A DNA stretch of 37,094 nt, taken from positions 1 to 37,094 of IMG/VR virus record IMGVR_UViG_3300037504_000695; one strand, given 5' to 3'. The notes below the pieces were generated by a model. It did not search any database. It had not been told where the DNA came from and saw nothing but the letters and a program-made list of their open reading frames with translations. Source of the stretch: a virus. The translations under genes and the position numbers were made by a program. This document shows positions 21,702 through 29,673 of the stretch, piece after piece (positions within the stretch are counted from its first letter, which is position 1; each line of letters opens with the position of its first letter).

Positions 21702-22844
21702 TTATTTTTTGAAAATACTTTTTAAGATATCCCACAAGTTTTTGTCATCTTTTTTAAGGTCATCAATTCGCTGCTCTAACCTTTGAGTGTATTCTTTCAG
21801 CTTAGCTAATTCTGCTCTAAGCTGGACAATTTCTTGATTCTTCTCATCTTTTTTAAGGTCATCAATTCGCTGCTCTAACCTTTGAGCGTGTTCTTTGAGT
21901 TTAACTAGCTCTGCTCTTAGCTGAGCAATTTCTTGATTCTTCTCATCTTTAAGAAGCTTGTATTTTTTTTCAGCTTGAGTTAGATTCGACCTAAAATTAT
22001 CATTTTGTTCTAAAAGCTTTGTGATCTCTCCGATGATCTCACCAGATTTTGTGCTAGTTTTTAGTAGATCTGCTATCTTTTCAATTAACTCATTTAGTTC
22101 TTTAACCTCTGCTTTTTTGCCAGTACCCTCTTCTTTAAACTCAGCCAGTAGTGATTCAAGTTCTGAGATTGTTTTGCGTTGTGCCTCTGCCTCCACAAGG
22201 GCTTTGTTTTCAAACTTTTTAAAATCCTTTTTAGCTTCTCTGTACTTAGTGGTGATTGCTTCATTCTTAGCCTTTAGTTCATTAATATCATTTAAGTCTT
22301 TGAATCCAAGCTTTAAAAATTTGTCATAAATGGTTGCTTTTGTGACCAGCTCTTCAAATTTCTCGTCTGGTAGTTTAATAATTTTTTGTCCATCTGTCAT
22401 AGATTTTTTGTGATTGATAATGCTATACCCGGTAGGGGTATATACTCTTGTGGATTTTATTTTACCATCAAGAGGATCCATTAATTTTTTATCTCCGATA
22501 TATAGGACCCAATGTTTACCTCCAACTGCTTGGGGAGCTTTTACCTCCACAAGGCAGGGTAGATTATCTAACACCTCACTGTTTTTGTAAACGTAGCCTC
22601 TTTTTATCCACTCAACTTCAGGCCAAATATCATTAATTTTTGCCCAAATAATTAAATTTCCTTTGGCATATCCATTAAATTTAGTTAACTTTTGATTGAC
22701 GGTCTTGGGAGTTTCATCAATTCCAAAATGGGTTAGAAATGAGGCAAGAGCTGTTATTGTACAACCTGTAGTTTTTATGTAATATCGGCGTGTGCCGTGC
22801 CTGTCGGTTGCCCACCTTGGATCGTTTTGTGAATAATTTTTCAT
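21702..22844 (-). CDS. Endolysin-like C39-family peptidase with coiled-coil tail
   Basis: 380 residues. Residues 1-150 form a peptidase C39-like fold: QNDPRW near the start, catalytic Cys in TTGCTITALASFL (~27), His in GGKHWVLYIG (~108) and then DPLDG as the likely third residue. Such domains cleave peptide bonds in the wall in many phage lysins. Residues ~170-365 are a long coiled coil with a 33-residue tandem duplication, and the protein ends in an amphipathic LWDILKSIFKK. No signal peptide is seen, so release needs a holin. No Shine-Dalgarno site; TATAAT ends 8 nt before the ATG. Confidence 0.75.
   Translation of the reverse strand: MKNYSQNDPRWATDRHGTRRYYIKTTGCTITALASFLTHFGIDETPKTVNQKLTKFNGYAKGNLIIWAKINDIWPEVEWIKRGYVYKNSEVLDNLPCLVEVKAPQAVGGKHWVLYIGDKKLMDPLDGKIKSTRVYTPTGYSIINHKKSMTDGQKIIKLPDEKFEELVTKATIYDKFLKLGFKDLNDINELKAKNEAITTKYREAKKDFKKFENKALVEAEAQRKTISELESLLAEFKEEGTGKKAEVKELNELIEKIADLLKTSTKSGEIIGEITKLLEQNDNFRSNLTQAEKKYKLLKDEKNQEIAQLRAELVKLKEHAQRLEQRIDDLKKDEKNQEIVQLRAELAKLKEYTQRLEQRIDDLKKDDKNLWDILKSIFKK
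21745..21942 (-). repeat. 99-bp tandem duplication in the endolysin coiled coil
   Basis: Two copies with a period of exactly 99 bp (the phrase TTTTTAAGGTCATC starts at 21751 and 21850 on the + strand). They differ at a modest number of sites, mostly silent or conservative, so the duplication is fairly recent. Encodes a 33-residue heptad-like unit. Confidence 0.85.
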
Positions 22845-22852
22845 TAAAGATA

Positions 22853-22878
22853 ATTATACTATATATATTCTAATTATA
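22853..22878 (-). promoter_or_regulatory. -10 elements upstream of the endolysin
   Basis: An extended -10 (TGCTATAAT, 22873-22878) overlaps the stop of the upstream 41-aa gene. A second TATAAT (22853-22858) ends 8 nt before the endolysin ATG. Neither has a clear -35. They may let the endolysin be made separately from the upstream genes. Confidence 0.4.
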
Positions 22879-22995
22879 GCACATTAGGAAATTGAGGGGA
22901 ATGAAAACAAGATAATTTATTTTATAAACTAAAAACATTATGAACAATAATGTTAAAATTATCAATAGTCTTATAGTTATATAATCTTTGCTCAT
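22870..22995 (-). CDS. Tiny membrane protein, 41 aa, between XhlA-like gene and endolysin
   Basis: The ATG overlaps the upstream stop (ATGA). After MSKDYITIR comes a hydrophobic stretch (LLIILTLLFIMFLVY), then INYLVFIPLNFLM and a Tyr-Asn end. One strong transmembrane helix and possibly a second make it a candidate pinholin, antiholin or XhlB-like partner. Coupling and location in the lysis cluster support a real gene; composition alone could mislead in AT-rich DNA. Confidence 0.5.
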   Translation of the reverse strand: MSKDYITIRLLIILTLLFIMFLVYKINYLVFIPLNFLMCYN

Positions 22996-23375
22996 TTTAT
23001 CACTAAAGCTATCACTGCACCAAGTAAACTTATTAGTGCAGTTGCAATTAGTCCGTCAATAATTTTTTTATAAGGATCTTTTTTTAAATACTCATCCTTA
23101 CACTCAAGTAAATCTTTTTCAATTTGAATTATTTTATCTTTAGTTGCGAAAATCTGATGGAAACCGTTAATGCCTTTGGTCATCATCTCAAGTTGATTTT
23201 TTGTTGCAAAACGTTGATTACCCTCATCAATCTTGTCAGTTAGCCGATCAAGTGACTTTCTCACCTCAACTTTAAATTCATCTAAATCGTCCTTCATAGA
23301 CTTCATGAAACTTTTAATTTCAGCTATTAGTATATCGTTATTTTGACCTGTCATATATGATTCATTATTACTCAT
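22992..23375 (-). CDS. XhlA-like coiled-coil membrane protein, holin-associated
   Basis: 127 residues. Residues ~12-95 form a charged coiled coil with a heptad pattern (SFMKSMKDDLDEFKVEVRKS). Residues ~105-126 (LIATALISLLGAVIALVIK) are a C-terminal membrane segment. This is the layout of haemolysin XhlA-type proteins that act with holins. It overlaps the methylase stop by 8 nt and is coupled to the 41-aa membrane gene, then the endolysin. Confidence 0.65.
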   Translation of the reverse strand: MSNNESYMTGQNNDILIAEIKSFMKSMKDDLDEFKVEVRKSLDRLTDKIDEGNQRFATKNQLEMMTKGINGFHQIFATKDKIIQIEKDLLECKDEYLKKDPYKKIIDGLIATALISLLGAVIALVIK

Positions 23376-24291
23376 TATTTTTTAAAACGAATAGACACTC
23401 GTTTGGTTGCGATTTGTTAAATCCTCCCTGTAAAGTACTCCCTTGTTGAAATTCCAACACTTTTTTAAAATCGTTTGGTGCTTGATATTCACTCACGTAA
23501 ACAGGATATTTTCGTGATAGTTTTCTTACGTATTCCCAAAATTCAGCATGATTAAAATCATCAACTGCGTAACTACTTGTATTCTTGTACGGAGGATCGC
23601 AGTAGACAATAGCTTCTTTTGGAATTTTAACGTTTTTATAATCTTTATTGTCTACAATAATATTATTTTTAAGTTTATGGAGTTGCTGGAGGTGCTCGAG
23701 TCGCTCGAGGTGCTGGAGTTGCTTTAAATCTAATAAAGTCTTATGTTGTGTGTGTTTATTTTTAAGTGTCGCAACTATTTTTCTTAAAGCTAATCTGCGT
23801 TTATGCCAACTATCCAAATTAAGTAACTTCTTAAGATATTTCTTTGGTATTTTTACTTTTAATTTTTTAATTAGTCGCAAATTTTTATTAATAACTAATT
23901 CATGACTTGCTCTTTTTATTTGCTCAGATTTTTTACCATATAAATAATTTTTTTGATTATTTCCAAAACTCCAAACACACATTAAATATCCTACATACCA
24001 ATTTGCATAATGATCAGGATTTCCTAATACTTTTTGAAATTTTTCTCTTGAAACAAATTGAGTAATTTTTTCATTAGGCAATCCTGAAAATGTTTGATTT
24101 ATTAAATCTACAACATATTTATTTTTATCGTTTGCTATTACTTGCCATTTTTGTTTAATAAAATATTCAGATATAGAAAAGCCTCCACAGAAAAGATCAA
24201 CTAATATATTTTGGTTAGGATTAAGATTTTTGATAGTTTGATAGATTAGTCCAGCACTTTTTCTTTTTGAACCCATATACGGAATTGGCAT
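23368..24291 (-). CDS. dam: DNA adenine-N6 methyltransferase (D12/Dam class)
   Basis: 307 residues. PYMGSKRKSAG (2-14) and VDLFCGGFSISEYF (~33-46) form the AdoMet-binding motif I region. DPPYKNTSSY near 231-240 is motif IV, holding the catalytic DPPY. EYQAP near 272 is typical of this class. The target-recognition region contains a Leu-rich run (LKQLQHLERLEHLQQLHKL) near 197-216, as in several phage D12 enzymes. It likely methylates adenine, perhaps in GATC-like sites, to protect phage DNA. It follows the ParB-like gene by 5 nt. Confidence 0.88.
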   Translation of the reverse strand: MPIPYMGSKRKSAGLIYQTIKNLNPNQNILVDLFCGGFSISEYFIKQKWQVIANDKNKYVVDLINQTFSGLPNEKITQFVSREKFQKVLGNPDHYANWYVGYLMCVWSFGNNQKNYLYGKKSEQIKRASHELVINKNLRLIKKLKVKIPKKYLKKLLNLDSWHKRRLALRKIVATLKNKHTQHKTLLDLKQLQHLERLEHLQQLHKLKNNIIVDNKDYKNVKIPKEAIVYCDPPYKNTSSYAVDDFNHAEFWEYVRKLSRKYPVYVSEYQAPNDFKKVLEFQQGSTLQGGFNKSQPNECLFVLKNNE

Positions 24292-24296
24292 TTTTT

Positions 24297-24785
24297 TTAG
24301 ACCTTAATTTCAAATGTTTTTTTACAATGAGGGCAAGTCACAGTCATGTTTTTGAATTTTTTTTCTCTATTTTGATTGCCATCAATATCTGTAAAGTCAA
24401 TATCGTTCTCAGCTATATTTTGTAACTCTAAATGATCAATTGCAACACTAAAATCATCTAACTCTAAATCTTGAGTTTTAATTATAAGTTCTTCTAATTT
24501 ATCCAAAACATAAGTAGCAAATTCTTGATTATCAATTAATGCTATCTCGAGTTTTTCATCTTCGGTTTTAGGATTTACTTCAAAGCACCAAACCCTTTTC
24601 CAACCCAATTCGTTGATCACCTTCAACCTATGATTTCCACCTAAAACTTCACCATTAGGTGTAACTTTTAAAGGTGATAATAACCCATATTTTTTGATAT
24701 ACTTTTTTAGTGATTTATATCTTTTAGGTGTAATTTCACGTGGATTTTGATTCCACACTTTAAGATCTTCTACTAATTTTTTCAT
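24297..24785 (-). CDS. ParB/sulfiredoxin-like domain protein with C-terminal zinc ribbon
   Basis: 162 residues. Residues ~8-90 match the ParB N-terminal nuclease/CTPase-like domain, with the GGNHRLK box (normally G.HR) near 50-56 and a preceding GLLSPLKV strand. The C-terminal CPHCKKTF carries only one Cys pair, so a full zinc ribbon would need dimer or other ligands. Small ParB-like proteins next to phage methylases are common and may assist DNA modification. It is coupled to the upstream virion gene by ATGA. Confidence 0.75.
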   Translation of the reverse strand: MKKLVEDLKVWNQNPREITPKRYKSLKKYIKKYGLLSPLKVTPNGEVLGGNHRLKVINELGWKRVWCFEVNPKTEDEKLEIALIDNQEFATYVLDKLEELIIKTQDLELDDFSVAIDHLELQNIAENDIDFTDIDGNQNREKKFKNMTVTCPHCKKTFEIKV

Positions 24786-27700
24786 ATTTGATTTTTTTGA
24801 GCTCTAATTTCTGCTTCAAGTTTTTTAACAAAATCATCCGTAAATATACCAGCTTTTTGTGCATCAATCAAAAACTGCCTTCTCTGATCTATTGAGTTTA
24901 GATTTCTTATTGTACTGATAAAAGCTTTAGCTTTTGCAGTGTTACTTCTTGCTGCTTGAACAGTTTTAATCATAGGCGACTGCTGAGTTGATCCTGATTT
25001 TAGTTGCCTATTCAGCTCTCTTACAAATTCAGGATTTTGTAATTGTTCTTGGTTGTTCTGTAAAAATGCACGTCTTTTTTCAATTGTATTAAGTTGTCTA
25101 ATGTTTGTGATAAAGCTGTTAACGTTGTCTTTAACTGCTTGGCGTTTTTTGACTTCTTGTTCGTTGATTTGCCTTGTTCTCTGTAGATTTTCGTATGGAT
25201 CAAATTGTCCAGGCTCAACTTTGACATTGCGGATTGGTTGCAAACGGCTTAGCGGTGCTTCTTTTCTAATAGCCACTCCCCCTGGTTCAAACTCAGATTC
25301 AATTGGTGTTACCCTCCTACTCAAACCAGGAATGTTGCTCAAAATTGTTTCTTTAATGTTTTGAGGTCGTCGAGGTGTTGGATCGGTAGCTCTAGCAACG
25401 CTACTTAGTAAACTTGTTCCGGGAATAAATCCCCTAACGAGATTGTTAACCATGTTAGATCCGTAGCGCTCTGGATCTTCTATAGCATTCCACAAATCAC
25501 CAACCTGTTTTAAAAATGTTTGATCAGCAACATTGCGACCAATTGATGTCACAACCTGTAGTATTTTATTGTACGTTGGGGCTTCATTAGTCTCATCAAA
25601 AACTTGTTTTGCAGTAGCTAGTTGACTCAAAACAGTGTTTAATGGCTCAATCTTTTGATAGTTAATCCATCTGTCACCAATTTTTACAGCCCATGGAATT
25701 CTGCCACTTGCGTAAAATGCATCTCGATCAGTTTTATTTCGAGGAGCAGGACCAGTGATTTTTTCATCTAAAGCAAACTTAGCAAACGGAATCAGTAAAG
25801 CTGAACCGATAAATGCTTTAGCCGCATCTTCGCTAATTTCTGCTTTTGTTATAGTAGGATCTGTAGCCACCTTCCAAGCAGTTGAAGCAAGCCCTACTGG
25901 GCTTCTCTCTAAACCAAATTTGACTACGTTTGTCATAGTCTGTATAAAGGGCAAGAAAAACTTAAGAGGCTTTAACTCACCTGCATTAAATGGCATTTTA
26001 ATACCCCAATCTCTTATGTATTGTAAACCTTTAAGAGTTCTGTTACTTGACTGAAACAAACGATCTGTTGCTACATCTTCAGCTTTTTTAATCATTTGTC
26101 TAGTAGGATTGCTAACAAGCTCAGCTACTCGTTTACTTAAATCATCACCCTTTAATCCCTCTTTAATCGCTATATTGGTAGCTTGTGAGTACATGCTTGC
26201 TGTTTGGTTCATTCCCCTAAAAAGTTCATCACCTGCAACTAATAAGTTTGATGGTAGAGCTAAAACTTTACCCGCCTTACCCTTAAGGGGTCTAACCTGA
26301 ATACGATTATAATCACCTAGATCTCCTGCTTTAACACCGTGACGAAGTGCATAGACTGCTTTCCTGATCCCGTCAGATGTGCCTTTTATAGCACCAGATA
26401 GCTCAGCCGTAGCTTGTTTTGCAAATATATCTCTATCTACATTTTTACCAATAATTTTTCCACCTTTGGTTAAAGCCAAATCAATCTGACTGGCAACTGC
26501 AGTTTCGATTGGTTTTAAAAATGTCGAGTTAAGATTTCCCAGCAAGTTTGCTACATGAGTAGCTGGGCTGGATAGAATATTGTTGTACCAGAATGATTCT
26601 AATCTTTCGATTGGAGTAGTGGGTCTGACTTGTTCGACAAATTTAAAAATACCAAGTTGATCATTGGGATCAAATGAAGCTAATCGTTTAGTCAATTCTT
26701 CTGTTTTTTTGCTATCACCAAACCACTTTTGAAGCTGTTTAGCTGCATCTAATGTTGGTTCAAGTCCTTGTTTAGCTTTTCGAATAGCACCAAGTGCTCT
26801 TCCAGCCTCACTCTCAACTCCCAATAATTTTTTAATTGAGTCATAGGTTTGTGCTGCTGCAACGTCACGTTGTGCTTGAAGTTCAACCGGAACCTCTGCA
26901 CCAGTTTGTCTTATTTTACTTATCTGATCTTCAAGTTTATTTAGATTAGTTGTGTTTGTAGCGACAATTTTAGATGTTTTATCAAGTTGTTCAGCGTTTA
27001 GAGTTGTTCCTTTTTTGATTTTTTTAATGTCGACTTTGGCTTGATCACTTAACTTATCAAGCTCTTCAAAACCAATTTGTCCTCTTGCCTGCTGGTAGAT
27101 CTCATCAGGATCTGCCTCAGCCATTTGCTTTATAGTTCTAGCAACTTCTGGTTCAAACTGCTGGGTAGCAAATTCTTTAGTGCTTTGATCACCTTCAATT
27201 TTAATTTTCTCTAATGGTATTTCAGGATCTAATTGATTAGCCTTAGCTTTAATATCATCAAGTTTTAATTGTTTACCTCCAACAAATCCCCCCTGTCTTC
27301 CTAAATCTCTTAGCTTGTAATCTATATTGTTGTTTTGAAGGTAAGCTGTCCAATCTGAAGCGTCTTGTTTACTCATGACCTGACGCTGTAATTTACCGTC
27401 CATATCAAACTCAAGCATAAATTGTTTGCCCGGTATTCCTTTTTTGATTACATCACGAACATTATCAAGTCTCTTTTGAGCAGTTTTTAAATTAATGTTT
27501 TTGAGTTTAATTTTATTTGTTTTTTTGTTTAATTTTATTTTTTTACCGAAAATATCTTTTAGAATTCCTGGTGCTTCAGTAATTCCTCCAGCAAATCCAC
27601 TGATAGCAATCTCAAGTGGCGTACTGCCCCTTCCCTCTACTGCACGATTAATTAGCTCGTCTTCTGCGATGTTGACGCCCCCCTTTATTCCAGCTCTAGC

Positions 27701-28321
27701 TAATCTACCCTGTGAGCCTCGAAGAGGTATTTTGAGACCTTTAATAAGTCTTTCACTTAAAGGATCTGTAAAATTTAAAATACCTGCCTGGGGTAAATCT
27801 TGACTCAATCCTCTTGCAACTTCACCACCAATATCAACATCACGACCCGCCAGCTTTCTTGCACCAGCTCCTATTGTTCTAAGACCTGCACCAACTCCCA
27901 AAGTCTTTAATGTTCCAGTAGTGTTTAAAGGCGTTAAAGCAGTTGTTAACAGCTTTCTTGCAGCTGATTTAGTCTCTCGCTCTTTTTGTTTACTGAGATC
28001 TTGTTCTAATACATCTGACAGCCTATCAGAACGTTGTCTGCTTAACCTACCTGCACGACTAAACAACGTTCGAGCAACATCTGCTTTACCTTTTGCTCTT
28101 GCCTCATTTGCTCTCTGTCTTAGTAGTTGCTGTGTTTGTTGATAAAGACGTTGTGATCGCTCTCGGCTTGGTCGACTTACTGCAAATCCTATGGCTTCAC
28201 CAAGAGGTCTACCAATATCCTCACGGGCAAAGTCAGCTGCTCCCTTTCCAGCTTTAGTAGCAAAGTTTTTCAATTGAGCGGCTTTTTTTTGTAACGCTTG
28301 TCTGATTGCACTTACCGGCAT
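24782..28321 (-). CDS. Very large putative internal virion / DNA-ejection protein
   Basis: 1179 residues from the ATG at 28321 (AAGGA 4 nt upstream); an ATG at 28384 would overlap the previous gene. It is mostly helical and basic. About residues 575-600 have WYNNILSSPATHVANLLGN, a motif I associate with large polyvalent or ejection-type phage proteins. Around 800-870 are hydrophobic segments (FFLPFIQTMTNVVKFGLE; AAKAFIGSALLIPFAKF) that could insert in a membrane. Both ends hold charged repeats with QLNTIEKRR/NLNSIDQRR. It sits after the 441-aa coiled-coil protein, as internal core proteins of podoviruses do. No transglycosylase motif is seen. Confidence 0.55.
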   Translation of the reverse strand: MPVSAIRQALQKKAAQLKNFATKAGKGAADFAREDIGRPLGEAIGFAVSRPSRERSQRLYQQTQQLLRQRANEARAKGKADVARTLFSRAGRLSRQRSDRLSDVLEQDLSKQKERETKSAARKLLTTALTPLNTTGTLKTLGVGAGLRTIGAGARKLAGRDVDIGGEVARGLSQDLPQAGILNFTDPLSERLIKGLKIPLRGSQGRLARAGIKGGVNIAEDELINRAVEGRGSTPLEIAISGFAGGITEAPGILKDIFGKKIKLNKKTNKIKLKNINLKTAQKRLDNVRDVIKKGIPGKQFMLEFDMDGKLQRQVMSKQDASDWTAYLQNNNIDYKLRDLGRQGGFVGGKQLKLDDIKAKANQLDPEIPLEKIKIEGDQSTKEFATQQFEPEVARTIKQMAEADPDEIYQQARGQIGFEELDKLSDQAKVDIKKIKKGTTLNAEQLDKTSKIVATNTTNLNKLEDQISKIRQTGAEVPVELQAQRDVAAAQTYDSIKKLLGVESEAGRALGAIRKAKQGLEPTLDAAKQLQKWFGDSKKTEELTKRLASFDPNDQLGIFKFVEQVRPTTPIERLESFWYNNILSSPATHVANLLGNLNSTFLKPIETAVASQIDLALTKGGKIIGKNVDRDIFAKQATAELSGAIKGTSDGIRKAVYALRHGVKAGDLGDYNRIQVRPLKGKAGKVLALPSNLLVAGDELFRGMNQTASMYSQATNIAIKEGLKGDDLSKRVAELVSNPTRQMIKKAEDVATDRLFQSSNRTLKGLQYIRDWGIKMPFNAGELKPLKFFLPFIQTMTNVVKFGLERSPVGLASTAWKVATDPTITKAEISEDAAKAFIGSALLIPFAKFALDEKITGPAPRNKTDRDAFYASGRIPWAVKIGDRWINYQKIEPLNTVLSQLATAKQVFDETNEAPTYNKILQVVTSIGRNVADQTFLKQVGDLWNAIEDPERYGSNMVNNLVRGFIPGTSLLSSVARATDPTPRRPQNIKETILSNIPGLSRRVTPIESEFEPGGVAIRKEAPLSRLQPIRNVKVEPGQFDPYENLQRTRQINEQEVKKRQAVKDNVNSFITNIRQLNTIEKRRAFLQNNQEQLQNPEFVRELNRQLKSGSTQQSPMIKTVQAARSNTAKAKAFISTIRNLNSIDQRRQFLIDAQKAGIFTDDFVKKLEAEIRAQKNQI

Positions 28322-28328
28322 AAATTCC

Positions 28329-29654
28329 TTAAGGTTGTGTTTGTGTTTGTGTACCTGCTCCTGGTGTTGGTGATAAGCCACCATATAATAATTCGTTCAT
28401 GGATCCTGGTGTTAAGCCACCAGTTTGTGTCTGTGGTTGGGTTTGAGCTTGAGCTTGAGCAACAGGATCTAAAACTAATCCTTGTTGTCTAAGTTCTTCA
28501 GTTTCAGGACTGTATAATAAACCACTGATAGCATCTAATTGAGTCTGACCTGGTGCAACTGGTATAAGAATTTCAGTTTCTCCTAAAGCAGTCTGTATCT
28601 CCACAGGTATATTTTCAACTTGACTAATACTTCCTCTTCCTACTCTAGCTCTAGCGTCTTCAAGCTTAGCTAGTCTATTTTGAACGTTTCCGAAAATATC
28701 TTGTTTGAAGGCGGTGTTTGCTGCATTGATCCTATCCACCCTATCTCTGAAGTTTTCTAATTGCTCCATTCTGGCTTGTGCCTTAGCACTTTCAAGTTCA
28801 CCCCTACGCTCATTGATTCTTTGAAGAGCATTGCTTAATTCACGTCTTGCTTGGTCGATTAAATTTTGTGTTTGAAGTTCTGCTTGATTGACCATGTCTG
28901 CAAATTCATTTTTTGTTTGTTCTTCAGCTACATCTAATTGACCCATGACGTTTTGTAGATTTTGTCTGTTGGCTGCAATGTTTTGTATTGCCTCACGCCC
29001 CATCAGCTCACTTGCAAATCGACCCGTTCCTGTTGCTCCTCCAAATCTAGCAGCAATTCCACGCTGCATTTCTGCTGCTTGTCGTCTTGCTTCTGCAATT
29101 GCACTTTCAGTTTCTCCTTGTCGCTGCGCTCTTTGTTGATTAATTCCACCAATTCTGTTTTGAAGCTCGTTTTGAAGTCGATTTCTTTGAGCTTGTAAAT
29201 TTGATTGAAGTCCTACGATTTGCTCGTTAGTTAATCCTTCAAGTCGTTCTCCTTCTCCTGCAAGCGAGCCAATCAACGGATTAAAAACGTTGGCTACTTC
29301 TTGCTCACTAGGTCTTTCCGGCTGTGATATCATTGGCGCACGATCAACAATTGATTGAAAATCGGTAGTACTTCCTCCTCCAACCGGGGTAGTTTGAGCA
29401 ATTGCACTAGTTTGAGCTGGTTGAGTTGCAGTTGTAGTAGCTCCTAAAACTTGTCCTTGATCTGCTCTTGAATATCCAGCTGGTTGGTTGCTTGTAACCA
29501 CTGGAGTAATTGTATACGGATTTGATTGCCTGCGATATTCTGGTGCTGATTGATTTGCACGATTAGCCCTCACTTGTTGGGCTGTTTGCCTTTGCTGGCT
29601 AAATGGTAGATTCAGTGTATCTTGTCGTCTTAAAAAATCTGGTACTATTGGCAT
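28329..29654 (-). CDS. Gln/Ala-rich coiled-coil virion protein
   Basis: 441 residues. About 1-110 are disordered and rich in Gln/Thr/Pro. Residues ~115-335 are a long coiled coil (for example GLQSNLQAQRNRLQNELQNR) with a short Gly-rich break (ARFGGATGTGRFAS) near 200. The C-terminus is again Gln/Thr-rich. Such proteins often form internal core or ejection components in short-tailed phages. AAAGGA precedes the ATG, and it directly precedes the 1179-aa gene. Function inferred from place and shape. Confidence 0.55.
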   Translation of the reverse strand: MPIVPDFLRRQDTLNLPFSQQRQTAQQVRANRANQSAPEYRRQSNPYTITPVVTSNQPAGYSRADQGQVLGATTTATQPAQTSAIAQTTPVGGGSTTDFQSIVDRAPMISQPERPSEQEVANVFNPLIGSLAGEGERLEGLTNEQIVGLQSNLQAQRNRLQNELQNRIGGINQQRAQRQGETESAIAEARRQAAEMQRGIAARFGGATGTGRFASELMGREAIQNIAANRQNLQNVMGQLDVAEEQTKNEFADMVNQAELQTQNLIDQARRELSNALQRINERRGELESAKAQARMEQLENFRDRVDRINAANTAFKQDIFGNVQNRLAKLEDARARVGRGSISQVENIPVEIQTALGETEILIPVAPGQTQLDAISGLLYSPETEELRQQGLVLDPVAQAQAQTQPQTQTGGLTPGSMNELLYGGLSPTPGAGTQTQTQP

Positions 29655-29673
29655 AATTAAATCCTTTTGTCAT

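Noticed and set aside
22930-22956. Hairpin AACATTAT/ATAATGTT followed by T-rich DNA, first read as a minus-strand terminator
   Set aside because: It lies inside the coupled 41-aa membrane-protein frame and the T-run is broken, so it is not listed as a terminator.
25021-25227. Frame of 68 codons within the 1179-aa virion gene
   Set aside because: Alternative-frame shadow with no ribosome site and no family.
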